64,000 nucleotides of DNA, taken from NCBI GenBank assembly GCA_045657945.1, contig JAZOUB010000037.1, forward strand, positions 1-64,000. The letters run 5' to 3'. Source of the DNA: HGM04593 sp045657945. GTDB taxonomy: Bacteria > Bacteroidota > Bacteroidia > Bacteroidales > Bacteroidaceae. The notes below the pieces were generated by a model that ran no database searches, was not told where the DNA came from, and saw only the letters and a list, made by a program, of their open reading frames with translations. Numbering within the stretch: the stretch's first letter is position 1; every line of letters begins with the position of its first letter. Below, in pieces: positions 63,001 to 64,000 of this stretch. The translations under genes were made by a program, and so were the position numbers.

Positions 63001-63924
63001 TGCAACAACATTGTAGTTGAGGTTGCCGGAAGAAACGGCACATCAATATACAGCAACGATGCAGTGACAACAACAAGAATCAACACAGCAAACGAGAAAC
63101 AGAATTCAAATGCAGCGGCACAAGAGAAACCGGCCGAGAAAAAGGAAGAGGCTTTGAGCCCCGAGGTTGAGGCTGCTTGCGCATGGGAGCATGAAAAAGG
63201 TGTAATCTACTTCAACAAGGGCAACTACAGGGATGCTATTACCATTTTTGCCGAACTTGTACAATACAAGTATGCACCTTCAATGTACTATGTATCCCTG
63301 TGCTACCGCGACGGTAAAGGCGTTGGAAAGAACCCCACTGCTTCAATGAAGTTCCTGCTCGAGGCTGCAAAACGCGGACATGCTCCGGCACAGTATGATC
63401 TTGCTGTTGAATTTGACAAGGGCAATGTGATTGAACGCAATGATTCACTCGCGCACCATTGGTACGAGACCGCAGCAATGAACGAGGAACCACGCGCACT
63501 GCACGAGATGTCCCATCGTTACCGCGACGGAAAGAATGTGGCACAGAACAGTGAAAAAAGCATAGAACTGCTGGGACAAGCCGCCGAGTTGCAGGAACCC
63601 AACGCAATGTATGAATATGGAGAGTTGCTTATAACAGAAGGCGAGGATGGATACCAATACATGGAAGCATCGGCCAATTTGGGTAATGAAAAGGCAATGA
63701 TTTACATGTTCAATTATCTTGATGGGCAGAAAAGATACAAAGAGGCCTACAAATATGCAAAGGCGTTGTCCGAGGCCGGCAACCACGAAGGTACAAGACG
63801 TATGGCCGACTACTACCTCGAGGGCAAGGGTGTGTCACGCGACAAGCATCTTGCAAAGGATCTCTACTACGAGGCTGCAAGAGCCGGTAACAAAGTTGCA
63901 AAAGAGAAGTTAAGGAACCTTTAA
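60100..63924 (+). CDS. MG2-type surface protein fused to C-terminal Sel1 repeats
   Basis: A 1274-residue exported protein (signal peptide MRKRVTTHIITLLCCMTAMA). The N-terminal part carries the macroglobulin MG2-like hallmark ERVFLHFDNTAYYLGETMWF and several further beta domains, as in Bacteroidetes proteins annotated as MG2 or TonB-plug-like, with a plug-like section near residues 640-740 (GERIIVHDIGQII). After about residue 1000 a charged linker (AAQEKPAEKKEEALSPE) leads to Sel1/TPR repeats (about 1025-1270): VSLCYRDGKGVGKN, AAKRGHAPAQYDLAVEFDKG, ADYYLEGKGVSRDKHLAKD. The Sel1 extension is not usual for the family as I know it. Function unknown; surface binding or assembly is plausible. A weak TATTTTAG box is at 60073. 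Confidence 0.85.
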   Translation: MRKRVTTHIITLLCCMTAMAQSHIDSIAYRAMQLGRVMQQERVFLHFDNTAYYLGETMWFKAYTTFGTNDRPSTLSKVLYVELVAPEGYVVETKKYKLDDDGTCHGDFDLNPLLLSGYYEVRAYTRYMLNWGKDAVFTRVFPVFDKVNADNWDFKNMLDRRRGYNERGEWKSSELPDATLDFFPESGHLVEGIKSKVAFELRGKDGLFGEEKITIFENDAKLLESAPVHEGKGVFTITPKANTKYRAEVTIVDENGKSKRHKFKLPEVSEEGVVIQVVEDGDNMIITATNNLALESELGLAILYRGALGYFKKFSSVNRTMSYTIPKQELPEGVNRVVLYTNEHTPLAERQFFVTHETMAASDRETVKLHITANGYHASNLSPKPGEKITLKVTRDDGQPIPQSADLSLSASDAMGRQATSYSHNMYSYLLLGSELKGYIPNAAQYFDSANNNRKEQLDLLMLTHGWTSYNWHMLTRTGIDDMQPIERGISLKGKFFQKRLNTELGSYGSAKLTPQAHNLTRVDIEGDSGRITTSTFRTDSIGGFMIEFDDFYGTRVAALRPQTTFKHSENISYQFALDRYYSPDFRLYDYWERHLGTAMAKSTADSLVKLNPFEYMLSSVDVVEKRKKEINERPPHSEMRFNYLDEWEYAQDVTFINNFNTYEDEIYQSIKDDALVYETPGEVDDADPILGERIIVHDIGQIISIAEEGRFTTKYLGNIRLGKEAITITKKQEYDHTLTAADVVTSAMKRHNYNWAYWVQLMVVLGEYSPYTVPQPDKEYLRGLPDADKMTNFKEIVIRSDAKTREQFKNGDGYWAPLANMLDSKVAMQKFYLGFLSQMYLFAGNGIDGCPDYNRFYSAIKGQTSYDSSAPQIGLAYPENPNYVACLIPYSHKEKQGTLVPEFAATGSSLRYTSVQGYSESKQFYSPDYSKMQPRQEDYRRTLIWVPQIEINDNGEAVIELYNTNNCNNIVVEVAGRNGTSIYSNDAVTTTRINTANEKQNSNAAAQEKPAEKKEEALSPEVEAACAWEHEKGVIYFNKGNYRDAITIFAELVQYKYAPSMYYVSLCYRDGKGVGKNPTASMKFLLEAAKRGHAPAQYDLAVEFDKGNVIERNDSLAHHWYETAAMNEEPRALHEMSHRYRDGKNVAQNSEKSIELLGQAAELQEPNAMYEYGELLITEGEDGYQYMEASANLGNEKAMIYMFNYLDGQKRYKEAYKYAKALSEAGNHEGTRRMADYYLEGKGVSRDKHLAKDLYYEAARAGNKVAKEKLRNL

Positions 63925-64000
63925 TAGAGCGGAAAGGTTAAAACGGGAAAGTGAAATCCGAGGTTAATTTAACCGAGGGTTCGACAAAGCAGCGGGTAAG
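63925..64000. repeat. Start of an intergenic repeat-like spacer
   Basis: Reads AGCGGAAAGGTTAAAACGGG, then AAAGTGAAATCCGAGG and the palindrome GGTTAATTTAACC. The same building blocks occur at 20952-21180. It is cut by the window edge. Confidence 0.45.

Noticed and set aside
1..64000. CRISPR array, prophage, integrase or insertion sequence
   Set aside because: No regularly spaced direct repeats, transposase motifs or phage genes were seen; the only mobile-like DNA is small repeat elements.

Overview
This window looks like a chromosomal segment of a gut-type Bacteroidales bacterium. Four kinds of evidence support this. (1) Promoters follow the Bacteroidetes pattern, TTTG, then 18-21 bases, then TAnnTTTG or TAnnTTCG, and starts lack strong Shine-Dalgarno sequences. 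(2) There is a SusC/SusD pair. (3) Families largely confined to this phylum occur (DUF3078, DUF3316, DUF3467, DUF4491, MG2 surface proteins). (4) Several secreted proteins end in short tails resembling type IX secretion sorting signals. Species cannot be told from the sequence. No transposase, integrase, phage gene or CRISPR array was seen.

Layout. 1-0.7 kb: start of a PspC-type gene and its PadR repressor. 0.8-6.2 kb: GadC-like permease, GH92 mannosidase carrying an in-frame repeat-like insert, a small barrel-like protein and a lipoprotein phosphoesterase. 6.3-9.7 kb (minus): CPA2 antiporter and DUF3078 protein. 9.8-12.5 kb: yidC plus an unknown cytosolic protein. 12.6-17.5 kb: GH18 protein with LamG domains, a DUF7477-like repeat protein and a uracil-DNA glycosylase-like protein. 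17.6-19.9 kb: coiled-coil protein, zapA, a probable 6S RNA and rny. 20-23.6 kb: AraC regulator, then DUF3467, FKBP and glyS on the minus strand. 24-28.5 kb: parC, DUF3316 and an S41 peptidase. 28.6 kb: tRNA-Leu(UAG). 28.8-30.6 kb: exported arginine-deiminase-like enzyme and a Nudix hydrolase. 30.8-37.9 kb: SusC, SusD, a zinc-peptidase-like lipoprotein and a TlpA-like lipoprotein. 38-41.5 kb: modular secreted protein and an M23 lipoprotein. 41.6-47.7 kb: three small secreted proteins facing a large propeller/coiled-coil sensor-like protein, then DUF4491. 47.8-54.8 kb: GH2 beta-galactosidase diverging from a GH29-cutC-xpt operon. 55-60 kb: GH20-GH33 fusion. 60.1-63.9 kb: MG2 protein fused to Sel1 repeats.

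Function. The glycosidases form a host-glycan set: GH33 removes sialic acid, GH29 fucose, GH2 galactose, GH20 hexosamine, GH92 mannose, and GH18 may act as an endo-enzyme on N-glycan cores. They are dispersed rather than in one utilisation locus. The one SusCD operon carries no glycosidase and may serve peptides or glycopeptides. Housekeeping genes (yidC, zapA, rny, glyS, parC) are interleaved.

Most worth a second look: the propeller-TM-coiled-coil protein at 44150-47392, the GH20-GH33 fusion, the exported arginine deiminase, the MG2-Sel1 fusion, the repeat insert in the GH92 gene, and the 14-bp inverted repeat around the GH29 promoter.
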